From Dipodascopsis uninucleata var. uninucleata (lineage: Eukaryota; Ascomycota; Lipomycetes; Lipomycetales; Lipomycetaceae): a stretch of 64,000 bases of DNA. The position numbers and the translations under genes are program-made. Shown in pieces: positions 1 to 12,113 of the stretch (positions are counted from its first letter, which is position 1; every line of letters begins with the position of its first letter). The DNA is taken from contig JAJLTO010000004.1 of NCBI GenBank assembly GCA_030568195.1, positions 744,001-808,000 of the forward strand, read 5' to 3'. A model generated the notes under the pieces. That model saw only the letters and a list, made by a program, of their open reading frames with translations, made no database searches and had not been told where the DNA came from.

Positions 1-2434
1 TATCGAACTAGCTGGGCCTCGTACTGCCGTGCAAGATAAGCAGACTTTTGCCGCAATTCTCGTTCCGATTCCAAGTCGAGAAGAAGTTTGTCTCTATCAG
101 ATAAACTCCTCTCTATATCTCTCCTCATTCTTTCAATTTCGGAATTAAGAGATTTTATAAGACTATTCTGTTCTTTGTTGCGATTTTTTGAGATTTGGTA
201 ATGTTGATCTTCAAGATTTGATACTTCTTCCTCCAGTTGCTTTCGGTGCTAAGTCGTGTTAAAAACTTACTAGATAAGACAAAAAATAGTCACATACTGC
301 TCTTAATAACTCATTCTTTTCGTCATCATTTCGTTGTTCAATGTTTTTGAGCTTAACCTATATCTGCTGTTAGAATACTATTTGATTTGGACATCTTCCA
401 GCACAATGCTTACATCGAAAGCTCTATTAATATTTTGTAAGTCACTATTGGACAGTCGCAGATCTTCGAGTTCTCTTTGAAGACTAATCAGATTGCGAGA
501 AAGATACTCTTTCTCATCCCTGAAAATTTTCTTCGCTTCATTCAATTCTAGTTTTGAATTTTTCGCTTCATGTTCCAATTTTGATAAAATCTCTTTGGAA
601 ACCGTGTGATCTTTCAAGTCGTCAATTTCCTTTTTAAGCAGCTCTATTGATATGGCTTGTGATTTTAGTTTACCATCTTTCTCTACGAGACAGGATTTTA
701 ATTGTTTATTTTCAGCCTGGATATTCAAAGATTCAGCGGTATCCCTTTGTATCGAGCTTTTTATATTTGTGATTGCATCGATAATATCTTGACGTTGTTC
801 GTCTTTAGTTAGGATTACTCCATCCTTACTGACTGTTTGTTGAGACGAAAGTAATCTGATAGTACCAAAATGTCAGAGCGTCAAATTCATATAGTAATAT
901 ATAATTTAAGTGCGTAGGAATTCTTATAGCTACCTTTTAATTTCATGAGTAAGCATACTGATTTTCGATTCCATCTTCTGAACGACTGACTCGTTGAAAG
1001 AGTATAATTTCTCAATCTTCTCTTCGAGTTCCAACACTTTGCTACGCTCCTCGACAAGTAGACCAGATTTCTCATCCAGTTTTTCTTGGAGTATTGCGCA
1101 TGTCATAGATTCTAAAAATATGTCAGCAGCGGGATCACCACTATATTTCCTCTGCTTCACGTAGGAAACTTACTAAGGTGTAACTCCTTATCATAATCTT
1201 TGAGCCTTTGTGATATCTCGAAATCAAGCTGATGTACCATCTCAACGTCTCTGCGACCAACAACAACAGTGCTTCGAAGTTCAACAAGTGACAGTTTCAC
1301 AATATCGATTTTAGTAGAAACTTCATCCATTCCAAGTCGGAGGCTCGCTCTATCTAAGTTGATACTCGTGAAGGTTTCAGACAGTTTGATAAATCTCTGC
1401 TTAAGCTCTTTAAGAGATGCCCTCGTAGAAGACAGCTCCTCCTCTCTAATAGATAAGCTTTTCTTAGCATAAGAAAGTTCATGTTCCAATTTGTTTTTTT
1501 GGGACAGGAGAGATTTAACCATCGCTATAAGAGGATCAAGTGTTTGATTCTTCATATCAACAGAGTTTGTTAACAAAGACAGTAGCATGTGATAGGCATT
1601 ATTATCAGACTTATCTGAAGGAGGAAAGTGCTCATAGGAGACAGGCTTAATAGAAGTCCCTGAAACAGACAGAGCAGCTGTAGAAGAATTCAGATTTTCC
1701 AGATCAGTAGGCACCTTTAAATAACTGGAATCGTTATCGAGCAGACCGGGTATATCAGTAAATGAGCACTCCAAGCTTTGATCAGAGACAGAAACAACGG
1801 TACTCTTAGTATCAGAAGAGCGTCGAAATTTGGAATTTGTAGCATGGTCATCAAGTTTACTTTCAGTTAACTCGCTATCGATGTTTGGTATCACTTTGTA
1901 GCCATTTTCATTGTTCTTGCTAACGTCATCACTCAGCAAGCTATTGCTTGTATGATTCGCCGGAATAACCTTCATTATATTATTTGACGGTAATAAAGCA
2001 TGAAAATTTACTGGTAGATTATCTTGAGTAAATACATCATCCACAAATGTTTGTGAATCTGCGCTGATATCCGTCCAGCTGTTATTGACTGCCAATGTTG
2101 GAGATGATGGTACAATACTTGAGGAGCTATGAGTGTTAACATATTCCTTAGAGCACTCTGGGGATACATCTGCGGCCATTATATGGTCTGAACGATCATC
2201 ATATGCTGTCAAATCTTCCACTCTAATTCCTACGTTATCGATATCTTTTAAGACTTGCTCGTTTTGCTGGTCTTCCACCTCCTGTAATTCAGCTTCCGAC
2301 AGCGACTTGCTCGATTGCACTGATAATTGCATCCTTCTCCTAGATGATAGTGACTTTGTTCGGCATATATTCTCAGAAACACAAAGATCAATAGACGATT
2401 TTGAAACAGCACCTAAAAGGTCATCCGTCGACAT
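1..2434 (-). CDS. Long coiled-coil protein, 3' end beyond the window
   Basis: Function not recognised. Five exons can be joined in frame: 2434-1174, 1111-934, 855-414, 357-298 and 248 to beyond base 1, giving about 730 residues so far. The first ~300 residues are Ser/Asp/Asn-rich and probably disordered (starting MSTDDLLGAVSK). From about residue 315 onward the protein is almost entirely heptad-like coiled coil rich in Lys, Glu, Leu and Ser. The first in-frame ATG at 2434 was chosen; upstream codons lack an ATG. The shape (disordered head, long coiled coil) suits a spindle-pole, microtubule-organising or trafficking scaffold, but this is inference. It is divergent from the SNF2-family gene, sharing a 451-nt promoter region. 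Confidence 0.7.
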
Positions 2435-2885
2435 CGTTGATTCGTGACGTGCTGTTGCTAGCAATTGGTTTTTTATAATTTTCCGTGACAGACACAGATA
2501 GTACTTTTCCACGTTACTACGGCCACATCTAGTTTTATAGCTGTTAAAGTCTTAATCAATGAGAATATATGAGACGAGACGAGACAAGATGAAATGAGAC
2601 TGATCTCATCTTAAATCGGCAAATCGCTCCCGCATCACTCTTTCGCGTGTTCCTTTATAATATATAAATGTGACATAAGCACGAGAAGAAACGTTGTTGC
2701 TTGGTTGTCGTGGTTACAGATACTAAAAAGTAAACAATATGGAAGAACACCACATCCCAGTCAAGTAAATTAAAGATCATCGTGACTCTGTATCGGATTT
2801 TTCTTATCACTAAAGAAACAGATTAGAAATTATATTAATTATTAATTATTTCACATGAGCTGTGATTTGTAGATATCCAGAAGTG

Positions 2886-5582
2886 ATGGAAGAAAACATT
2901 CCTTTGAATAGCGATACGAACGGCGGCAACAAGCCTAGAGTTAGCGAAAATAACGAAGATAAGACCAAAACCGCGGCAGCAGCACTCAGAAGAGTCCCTC
3001 CATTTAGAGGTAAGCAAATGATCGATTAAACAAGGAAGTATTGTAATCTAACTATCATCAATTGAAGACTATTACAATACATCGTTATCGACAAAATTTA
3101 GTTCTGGAGCAGGAGCGTCCCATAAAAAAGGATCTAAAGAGAGCGGTTCTAATAGAGAAGGTTCATGGCCTGCAAGCAATGGTGACAGTAAATCGTATCC
3201 GACGGCTCGACTATTCTACGACCTCTTAGAGCCGATGTCTCCGAGATCGTCTAATTGGAAAAACCAAGATATTTCCGTCTTGAGGCGTGGCGTATTACCA
3301 CAGGTACCACGGACACCTGCTGATCGCGATGTGATTGTTGTAGGTGAGCGTAAAGTCAGTAAGTCGAAGGGGCCAATACCGATAGCGTCACCAATGAAAA
3401 TAGTAAATGATAGAAAAATGACACCATACAATACTAGCAGCTCGGATTATATACCAAAAACGCCCTCTCGTCCTTACAGCAGATTTTACAATAATGATAC
3501 CGTTGCTATCCCGTCTAGTTCTTCTAGACACCAAATTTTCTACAATAATGAAGGTAGAGTTTCTTTTATTTGCATTTATTAACTATGCAAGCGTGCGTTG
3601 GATAATTAATCAGATATATTTCGTTACTAAAATATATTGCTAATATTGTCTACATATTAGATTCCGAACACATGTCTAGTACAGATGTTACAGACTCACT
3701 TAAAGATCTCATTAGCTCTCGATCATTGAGATCGCAAAAGAAATCCCTCGAATATAAGATAGAAGACTCTAAAGCTTCTGAGTCCGAGAGCGTAGTTGAT
3801 GGCCTTAAAGTGAAGTTACTCAAGCATCAAGTTGAGGGCTTAAAGTTTCTACTTGGCCGTGAAGATGAATCAATCACGAACAAAGGTGGACTTCTCTGTG
3901 ATGATATGGGTCTTGGAAAGACCATTCAGTCTATAGCACTTATAATATCACATCCGTTTGAACAGAAAATGCACAGTTCATCTAATGCCTGTAAGTCGAC
4001 ATTAGTTGTTGCTCCTTTAGCTTTAATACAGCAGTGGTCGAAAGAGCTTCAGGACAAAGCGCAAAGACTTTCAGTCCTTGTGCATCATGGCCAATCTAGA
4101 ACAAAACAAACAGAAGAGCTTAAGAAGTTTGACGTTGTAATTACAACATATCAGTTAGTAGCTTCTGAATATAATAATAATGGGCCTTTATTCAAATTAG
4201 ATTGGTGGAGAATAATTCTCGATGAGGGTCATACTATAAAGAACAAAAATTCCCAATCATCGATTGCAACACGATCTTTGCATGCACGCCAAAGATGGAT
4301 TCTGACAGGAACTCCACTACAGAATAATATAGATGAGCTACATTCACTATTCTTGTTCCTTCATATACCTCCCCTTTGTGAGAGTGCATTTTGGAAAGAA
4401 AAGATTAGCCAGCCGATCTCAAAGGGACGCGGTAAACTAGCGATGAAGCGACTACAGGTAGTTTTGGCCGAGGTACTACTGCGGAGGACTAAAGATGTTC
4501 TTGGAGCTAGTCAAATTAAACTTCCCAAGCGGCATGTTCATCGTTCGGTTATAGAGCTTACTGAGCCAGAGAGAATATTTTATGATTCATTGGAAAACAA
4601 GATGGCTACCCGGATGCAGAACTTACTCGGAGAAGGCGGACAGAAGTATATGAGTGTTCTTCTGTTACTTCTTAGATTGAGACAAGCATGTAATCATACT
4701 TCTATTGTCGCAACGAGTATGGTACAGGAGAAAGAGCACGCAATGACACTACCGCCTGTAGAGTCAAAATCAATAGTTAAGGATGAGGTTGATGATCTCG
4801 CTGAATTGATGGAGGGTATGACAGTCGACATAAAATCTTGTGTTGTTTGCCAAACAGAGTAAGTAGATTATTGTGAAAAACTCTTTACGCATTCTAACAT
4901 ATGTATAGATTACCAAAAGATAGCTCAAGCTCAAAATACTGCGAATTCTGCAAAAAAGAATTTGTATCACGAGGAATCAGTAAAGTCGTTCCGAGCGCTA
5001 AGATATCTAAACTTCTCTCTCTGCTTAAGGCAGATCCTGGTCGTAAAACTATTGTATTCAGTCAATTTACTTCTATGCTTGACATAATCGAGCCTTTTCT
5101 TAGATCTAATAGTATAATATTCACTAGATGTAAGTCATATGCTTTACAATTACATAGATCAGAGTTCTAACTTTTTATCTGATTATATAGATGATGGCTC
5201 AATGAAACCGCAAGAGAGAGTTGATTCTTTGGAGAAACTCTCTAGTGACCATAATGTCACTGTCCTCTTATGCTCATTAAAGTGCGGTGCTCTTGGATTG
5301 AATCTAGTCAGCGCATCTAGGGTAATTTTAGTTGATCCGTGGTGGAACCCGATGATCTCCGAGCAAGCAATCGACAGAGTACATAGAATTGGCCAAACAC
5401 AAGATGTTGATGTTTACGAATTCATAGTAGATCGGTCAGTGGAAGAACGAATAATGAAGCTCCAGGAGCAAAAACGAGAGCTCGCTAAAGGAGTGATGGA
5501 TGATAAGAAGGGTAAACTTAATGTCAATAGATTAACTCGAGACGAAATTTTGTATTTGTTTAACAGAACAGTCGAGACTTGA
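2886..5582 (+). CDS. SNF2-family ATPase, Uls1/Rrp1/Rrp2-like
   Basis: DNA translocase of the Rad5/Rad16/Uls1 branch of SNF2 ATPases, acting on chromatin or SUMO/ubiquitin-linked DNA-repair substrates in the nucleus. Exons 2886-3009, 3068-3553, 3661-4858, 4909-5129 and 5191-5582 give 806 residues. Visible motifs: Walker A in DDMGLGKTIQ, TLVVAPLALIQQW (Ia), DEGH box (II), LTGTPLQNN (III), TIVFSQFTSML (IV), RYDGSM formed across intron 4, and DRVHRIGQTQ (VI). A Cys pair (CVVC) and a second pair (CEFC) flank the intron-3 junction where these proteins carry a RING finger; the full C3HC4 set is not seen. The N-terminal ~200 residues are Ser-rich. It converges on the 5'-nucleotidase gene, with 342 nt between stop codons. 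The subfamily is likely; exact orthology is not settled. Confidence 0.9.
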
Positions 5583-5924
5583 ATCATATTGCCAAAAGAT
5601 TTTATTTTGCTTGTGTTTGGTACCTTTTTGTGATAGATTTTATTTGTATTTGCTTAAAACACCTATACACATAATAGAAATACTAAAGAATAGTTGAGCA
5701 TGGCAAGTCATGACAATATACACAGAATTTACAAAGTAATAATAATATATATCATTGTGTAAATCTAAAAGTTCATTAAAAGCCATATGATATAAACAGA
5801 CAAAAAATGTATACCCAAACCAGAGATGTACCAAAATCTATGATTAAAAATGAAGCAAACCAAGTGCAATAAGCGAAAGCAGGTATGGAACAAGTTTATA
5901 AACGAAACTAGGAATGACTTCCTA
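5583..5924. other. Convergent intergenic region
   Basis: AT-rich sequence between the stop codons of two convergent genes. It presumably holds both 3' UTRs. No RNA gene or repeat is seen. Confidence 0.5.
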
Positions 5925-7819
5925 TTACATAAGCTCTCTTCCGTGCGCGTCCACTTGTTTAATTCTGCCATCAACCTCAGGTGCAATGCCTCTTTGCTTT
6001 AAATCTAGCAGGTCAAGGCTCTGCGACTTATCATTCTTCCAGATGCTTAATATTTTTCGCTCGATCTTAAGTTCTTTTTCCTTCGAGTAATCAGAATTCT
6101 TAAACAGATCGTCCTGGCTGAACTGATTCACAATCAAATTGTGCACTCGTAGACGACTTTTATTATCTCCATCTAGATGTCCTTCTTCAAGCTCTTTAAT
6201 ATCACCTTGGGAGGCTTTCTGTCGCCAACGACCAAAAAGTTTCAGGGATAAGAACCACATTCGCAACATCTGAACCAGGAGTAGACCCTGCTCTTCGTCG
6301 ATAATCTGACGGTCCTTGGAAACCTTAAGACTCGAGAAGCCATCTTTACCATGCATCATATAACCGCGTGTAGCACACGAATACATTTTATCCACATCTA
6401 GTGGTCTGCCATTAATCTCGACACTTCTAATTCTAGGTGTAGTCTCCAATGAAAAAGTATAACGCATTCCGGATACTTGAAGAAATCTGCCTTCTAACGC
6501 AGGCAATCGTGATACGCTATTCTCAAGCGCATCCAGCAGCTCTTGACCAGTCACTTTGATGACAACACAGGGATCTTCGAAAGGAAAAGTAAGAACGATA
6601 TCTTTGAGACGAATTGGGCCGGATGGCATAATGGTATCCGATCGTAAAGTGCCTCCCGCAATCAAAGCGATGTCTGCATCATACCAGACCCTAAGAATAT
6701 CAGCGACAAAATTTCCAAGATTACTCTCTTGAGATCTAACTACAGTGAAACGAGCATCCAATGGTACATGAGTCCAGCCGATTACGATATCGAGCTTTTG
6801 GTTCATGTATCCAGAGAGAGCTTCTACATGTGCCTTAGTGGGCTTGTATTCAGCAATATCCGACGTTATAACGCGTCGAATAATATCAAACTTCCACCTC
6901 TTTGTCTTTTGATCTAAAAATCCCTCTATATAGCTAAGATCACGGAAATCTGTACCGCTACAAAGCACATCGACACCATTAGCAATTTTATGAGAATAAA
7001 AATGATCATGACCGCCGAGTACAAGATCTATAGTACCCGGTGGAAGTTCCTTTGCAAGTCGAAGATCATTGGGTTCACGCATATGCGTAACAGCAACAAT
7101 CATGTCACAATTATCTTCATTGCGGAGTTTGGTCGCAAGTTCCAAACCAACCTCAGTAAATGGCCTATACTCTAAGTCTGGTGGAAGAGAGTTGATCGTT
7201 TCCAGCCATTCCCTATGAAATATAATTAGTGATTATATTGACCACAGTATGATACCAATTCATAGCGGCTATAACTTACGGTTCAACCAAGCCGATGAAT
7301 CCTATCTTGATTCCAGACACTTCCTTAATAACATATGGAACGGCCTCAGCTATAGGTTTATTATTATGGTATACATTCGCAATCATCCATGGAAAATCAC
7401 ATTTATTTTTCAAGTGGATCAGCTGGTCGACGCCAAAATCAAAATCTATAGGAGAGTTCAGAATTAACAAATCAGTATGCGACAAAATATGAGATTGTTA
7501 CTACCAGCCATAGTAGTTGCACCGTACCATGATTGCCATATACAGCTATATCGATACCGATATGGTCCTTATTCATTAAATCTACCATGTGTTCGCCTTT
7601 CATTACTGAAGACTCTAGCGAAGGATTGAATGCATCTCCCGAGAACACGGTCACCAGTTCTGGAATATCTATATACTTTGATTGATTCTTGTATGCTTTG
7701 ACCAGCGAGACAAATCTCGCAGCTCCTCCCGGAACATCAGAGTCCGGGTATACAGGCGAGATATGATAAATGTCATTGAAGTGGATAAGTCTTACGTCCG
7801 GCTTTGGATAGCTAGTCAT
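5925..7819 (-). CDS. 5'-nucleotidase/UshA-family metallophosphatase, cytoplasmic
   Basis: Hydrolyses nucleotide 5'-phosphates or related phosphoesters with a dinuclear metal centre. Three exons (7819-7528, 7445-7280, 7212-5925) encode 581 residues. Metallophosphatase signatures appear in order: HFNDIYHI near residue 15, GDAFNPS, GNHDFDFGVDQL (the GNHD is completed across intron 1), THMREPND and GGHDHFY. The C-terminal substrate-binding domain follows, with VRSQESNLGNF and GGTLRSD. The ATG at 7819 was chosen because an upstream in-frame codon is only TTG. No signal peptide is seen, unlike secreted bacterial UshA, so a cytosolic enzyme is likely. The final ~120 residues are charged and variable. 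Confidence 0.9.
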
Positions 7820-8959
7820 TTTGGAGTTTCCCAATGTGTTCGCACGAGCTGTTGATCTCTAGTATACCGACAATAATGACCGCGGATATCTCTATAAAGC
7901 AAAAAAAAAGTGATTCTATAATTTAAGATAAGATAGAATATGGCCAGCCTAAAAAATATGTTGATAAATTTGTCAAATGAGTCTCGTAGACTAGAAGAAA
8001 TTCGTAAATGTAAATATAGATTTACATACCCCGTGCAAATGGAAACGGTAGTAAATCTAGCTTTATAAATGACCATGTACGTACATTTCGAGTTCAGACG
8101 ATTAGGCTTTCAGGCCCGAAAGACACTTAAAAACTAACCATGCACTGTGACGTTTGTTACTGTGACTCAATAGAGCACTGGCCCGAAACATATGCAACTA
8201 TTAACCTTAGTAAAACCTTATTTATACACCACGACAAAAATATTCTATAAATGTAAATAATACAAATGTGATTTATTAGTAATAGATTGTTAATGTTCTT
8301 GCTCTAGTATTACATAACAGAGAACCAAATAAACAGCACGTATTGTGTTTAGTCCAGTGTCAAATGTATTCCCACGGCAAAAATAACGTTTTTTGCTCTT
8401 TATTTAGCTACTTGCCATGAAAGCTACGACAGATCTATAGACTCGATAAAGACATCGACATTAGTCGAATTGTGTGCTTTAGAAATGGAGCGTGGTCGAC
8501 CACAGTCTACAGTACGCATCTGACGAGCATGAAAAACAGCCATGCAAAATACGAAATGAAAGGAAACGCAAAAAATAATCTAATTAGGTATCCTAATCGC
8601 CTTGTGATACAGAAAGAAAAGCACAAACAATACAAATTATAACTTAACACTCCTTCTCCCATTCTTTTAGTATAATGCTGCGGTCGCTGGCGACCATGCG
8701 AAAAGTTTTTCGATTCTTAATCAATCTGTGTCTGCACTGTTTCTTAGCTTTTGAACATGCCGTACCTTATCCTTCTGCGAAGGATAAGCATGAATATAAA
8801 TTCAAATGCATTATAGCCACAAAATAAACAAGAATAAAAGCTGCGGCTTTTCTTCGTCTCCTGACACCTATGACGTTAAATACACGCCTGTGAATAATTT
8901 AGAGGTATTCAATTTATTATGTCATGCAGATGTCATTGAAACATTCGACATCCCCTCCA
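7820..8959. other. Intergenic region upstream of the nucleotidase gene
   Basis: This 1.1 kb stretch between two minus-strand genes holds no credible coding sequence. It contains the inverted GATA pair at 8766-8788 and a GAGTCACA-like site (read in reverse) near 8165. The rest is AT-rich sequence in which I see nothing further. Confidence 0.5.
8766..8788. promoter_or_regulatory. Inverted pair of GATA sites forming a 9-bp hairpin
   Basis: CTTATCCTT is followed after CTGCG by its exact reverse complement AAGGATAAG. Each arm contains a GATAAG site of the type bound by fungal GATA factors. It lies about 170 bases past the ethanolamine kinase stop and about 950 bases upstream of the nucleotidase start. 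It could be a regulatory element or an RNA hairpin in the kinase 3' UTR. Confidence 0.35.
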
Positions 8960-10379
8960 TCACAGTCGGTTCAGTTTACCTTTGGATATAACGTATGTCT
9001 TCTTCCAATTCCAGTATTCTAGCAATCTTTTCTCTGCATAAGATTCATAATCGAAATCTATTGTCGAGATAATGCTCTGAATAGTAGCCCAGATGCCCCT
9101 ATGCAGTGTCAAAGGCGTAATTAGTCTTCAAGCTTTCAAATAGTAGTCATAATTATGATGAAATATAGTTACCAATAAAATCCTGGCATTCCCCACCAGC
9201 AGCGTATTTCATCCATGAGAACGTTGATTTCATTGTCAGGAACATCTAGTTTTTCAGAATCTCTAGAGTATAACTTGACTCCCTCCAGATACTGTCGGCC
9301 CCATTCACGCATCACCTCACCACCAACTTCAGGAATTAGCGCTATATTACAGTCAAAGCCTTGCCACTCCATGAAGTGGTTTGCAAGATCAAACGCTCTT
9401 GGTGTTGGCAGCGCGTATTCATAGTCGATGAAGGTCACTGGCGGTGGCTCCAGTGTATTATTGCTGTCGCGAGGCCATTCTTCTGGGACAATAACGTTCC
9501 CACTTAAAAGATCACAATGCGCTACAACTATGGGCCCACCTTTGCATGCAATCTCATTCTTGACCCATAAAAGTTCATTCTCCAAAAGTACCTTATTATC
9601 TCGTCTCTTTGGCGTATCTACCGGAAGATTACTTATCCACTTCGAACATAGCTGCCATATATCGTCCACTATAGCTGACTGCTTAGCACCTTGCTGTTCG
9701 ACGATCAGCTGCTTGATGCACTTAGGATTCAGGACCGTATGCCATTGTGAGAGCATTCGAGAGATTCCTTTCATTAGCACAGGATTACTCAATTCTTGAT
9801 ATTCGACCGATCTACCTGATATGAATCCATAAACCAATCCATTCTTGAACCTGGCATATAATGGTGGTGCTAGTCCATGTGAGTGTAGATGAATATGTGT
9901 ACAATACTCCCCTAGATAGAGTGATAATTAGAATGGCTGCCCAAAAGCTCATACATAACATCAGATTGCTGACGGCATAGTATTTCCTGAAAGCTAAACA
10001 AATACTCAAAGGTAGTAAGTGAGAAACTGAATACATACTAGTTCTATCGATAATCGTATCTGTTCCACGTCCATATGCTCGGACAAGTACTGTTTGTTCA
10101 TCAGCAGTCCGTGCTTTATATGTGCATTGCAATAACTACAACAAATCCAGACAAATACATTATTAGCGGTACTTGAAAGCTACTATGTTTTCATATCATT
10201 AGTTCAATTTATTAATCTCTTACACTGTTTGTGATACCGCCCTTTAATGACACGATTTCGAGTCTATCGTTAACCCAAGACGGAAATACCTGCATTAGTA
10301 GCTGTCGTGTGGCCACTTCTTGCGCTTCGGTGTCGAGCAGGGGGACGATACATTCGGGAATAAACATTGACCCTGTCAT
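8960..10379 (-). CDS. EKI1: Ethanolamine (choline) kinase
   Basis: Phosphorylates ethanolamine, and probably choline, with ATP: the first step of the CDP-ethanolamine (Kennedy) route to phosphatidylethanolamine, in the cytosol. Exons 10379-10224, 10135-10039, 9911-9173 and 9098-8960 give 376 residues. Family features: LKGGITN at the nucleotide-binding loop, YGRGTDTIIDR, HSHGLAPPLYARF, the Brenner motif VVAHCDLLSGNVI, the choline-kinase motif FIDYEYALPTPRAFDLANHF, and the C-terminal YWGIWATIQS assembled across intron 3. Intron 2 (127 nt) has several internal AG sites; the acceptor at 9912 is the one that restores the family sequence. The start at 10379 is the first ATG of the open frame. Eki1 is preferred over choline kinase from overall feel, not proof. 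Confidence 0.92.
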
Positions 10380-10949
10380 ATCGGATATCAGTAGCGCTAT
10401 CTGTCTGCGATAGCTAGTAACAAACTCTTTCGTCTATCTGACTTATGGTCAATTTTATTCAATAGAATCAGCCAGCTTTTACCGCTTTTCAGGTCTTCTC
10501 GAGTTTGATATCGTGACTGAGCTCAGTTTAAACTAATCAGGTTTAATTTGTTGGCTTGTGAGACGTGGCTTAGGGTCTCTCAATTTGAAAACGCTAACTA
10601 CAGTTTGCCGATTAGCTACTAATACTTTTACTCTCTCTGTGCATGACAGCAAAACTATATTAACCTAACCTCCATGTAATAGAGAACGGTTGAATAGGGT
10701 ATAAACACCAAAGTTCCACCAGTTTACAAACTGAATATATAGTTGTCTGTAAGTATGTATGATGAGTAGGTAATTTTAGCTGAAGTCATAGATTATGTAT
10801 ATACATGTACCAATACTCTATAGTAATATATATAGCGATCCAGTGACTATTCTAATATTAACCCAGCCTTGAAGACAATAGGAATTTGATAGCTCTCCAC
10901 TTATTATATTATACGATACTAGATTTTTTGATCAGAAGTCAGAGGAACG
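10380..10949. promoter_or_regulatory. Divergent promoter region of EKI1 and PFD1
   Basis: A 570-base head-to-head intergenic region with no coding sequence. It contains one copy of AACCTAACC at 10672-10680, a nonamer that recurs in two other promoter regions of the window. Confidence 0.5.
10672..10680 (+). promoter_or_regulatory. AACCTAACC motif, copy 1
   Basis: Exact nonamer AACCTAACC between the EKI1 and PFD1 start codons. It resembles the core of telomere-repeat-type factor sites (TTAGGG-like, as bound by Tbf1/Teb1-type Myb proteins). Any function is inferred. Confidence 0.3.
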
Positions 10950-11544
10950 ATGTCAGTACCACCTGAAGCTTTGCAAAAGGTACTTATAAACATAAGCAGT
11001 GTAGTAGTATGGCAAGTGTCAATCATGGGATATTGTTATAGCCGATTGATTGATGGGATACTCGGTCGTGGATTTGATTAAGGGATCAGAATGCTGATTT
11101 AAAATTACTCTTCATAGATTTTGCAGGAGATAGAGGTACGAGTAGTTCAAGCACAGCTTGAGCTTACTAGTGTTAAGCAACAAATATCACAGAAGCAGAG
11201 AGATATTAGACTCAATGAGCTCACTACAAAGGAATTGAGCGAAGTACCAGAGACTGTCGGTGTCTGGGAAGGAGTTGGAAAGATGTAAGATCCTCTTTAT
11301 TGCTAATGATGGTAGTTAGCATCATCATGACATTAAATATGTGCTAACATTATATTTACACGATGTCTTCTATAGGTTTTTGAACGTTCCTATTAAGTCA
11401 CACATCTCACGACTAGAGCAGGAAAGAAAGGAAGATCAAGAGCAACTGAAAGCGCTGGATAAAAAGCTCAATTACCTTGAAACCACATATAAGAACGCGA
11501 AAAAGAATATTGATGATATCCTAGGTAGCTCGCAGCGGCACTAG
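10950..11544 (+). CDS. PFD1: Prefoldin subunit 1 (beta type)
   Basis: Subunit of the hexameric prefoldin co-chaperone that hands nascent actin and tubulin to the cytosolic chaperonin CCT. Three exons: 10950-10979, about 11118-11284, and 11376-11544, for about 121 residues. The beta-prefoldin layout is visible: an N-terminal helix (EIEVRVVQAQLELTSVKQQI), the hairpin region with VWEGVGKMFLNVP completed across intron 2, and a C-terminal helix (LNYLETTYKNAKKNIDDIL). The acceptor of intron 1 could be at 11117 or 11126; both keep the frame and differ by three residues (ILQ). The length matches the 110-125 residues usual for Pfd1. Confidence 0.92.
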
Positions 11545-11866
11545 TTGTATATAATAGCTACCGAAAATCGACATTATATCGCGAAACTTCACAATTTAAT
11601 GTACATTGCATAATGCTTCTCATTTAAACTATTATTGTCCTATTATATTCTGTCGTTTCTTTCTAACATCTATAGCATCATATATCTGGTTTAAGATAGA
11701 GCTAGTTCTATTCTTACTATATTCCTTAATAATGATATCTGGATCCTAAACTTTTCACTTCTCACTACAGTAATTTTCTTTATTGTTATCGCATATAGTT
11801 TATTTGTCAACCCTAATATATGCTTTGGGTATGCGTTTCCCATTACCAAGTGTACTCTTGTCAAAG
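11545..11866. other. Intergenic region before the tRNA gene
   Basis: AT-rich sequence following PFD1. I see nothing in it beyond presumed 3' UTR and tRNA upstream sequence. Confidence 0.4.
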
Positions 11867-11950
11867 TTCCTTGTGGCCCAATGGCAAGGCGTCCGCCTAC
11901 GACTCATTGGTTCAAGCGGGAGATTCCAGGTTCGACCCCTGGCAGGGAAG
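11867..11950 (+). tRNA. tRNA-Arg(ACG) with a 12-nt intron
   Basis: A complete cloverleaf can be drawn. The acceptor stem TTCCTTG pairs with CAGGGAA plus discriminator G. The D arm is GCC..GGC around AATGGCAA. The anticodon stem is TCCGC/GCGGG with loop CTACGA..A, and the T arm is CCAGG TTCGACC CCTGG. The anticodon ACG (read as ICG) is at 11899-11901. A 12-nt intron, CTCATTGGTTCA (11903-11914), sits at the canonical position after base 37. The exon sequence closely resembles Saccharomyces tRNA-Arg(ACG). A T-run at 11954-11960 is the expected RNA polymerase III terminator. Confidence 0.96.
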
Positions 11951-12113
11951 GAATTTTTTTTGGTTCTTACATGATTGAGCAAGTTTCTTTTGCCTACATT
12001 TTTATTTGGAGGTTGGCTGTCCATAAAGAGAAGTGGTAATGTATGTCACTATTACGTAATAGTTACTCTAAGAATTAATATTATTGCAAGTCCCTCGTTA
12101 CCCCAAAATTTGG

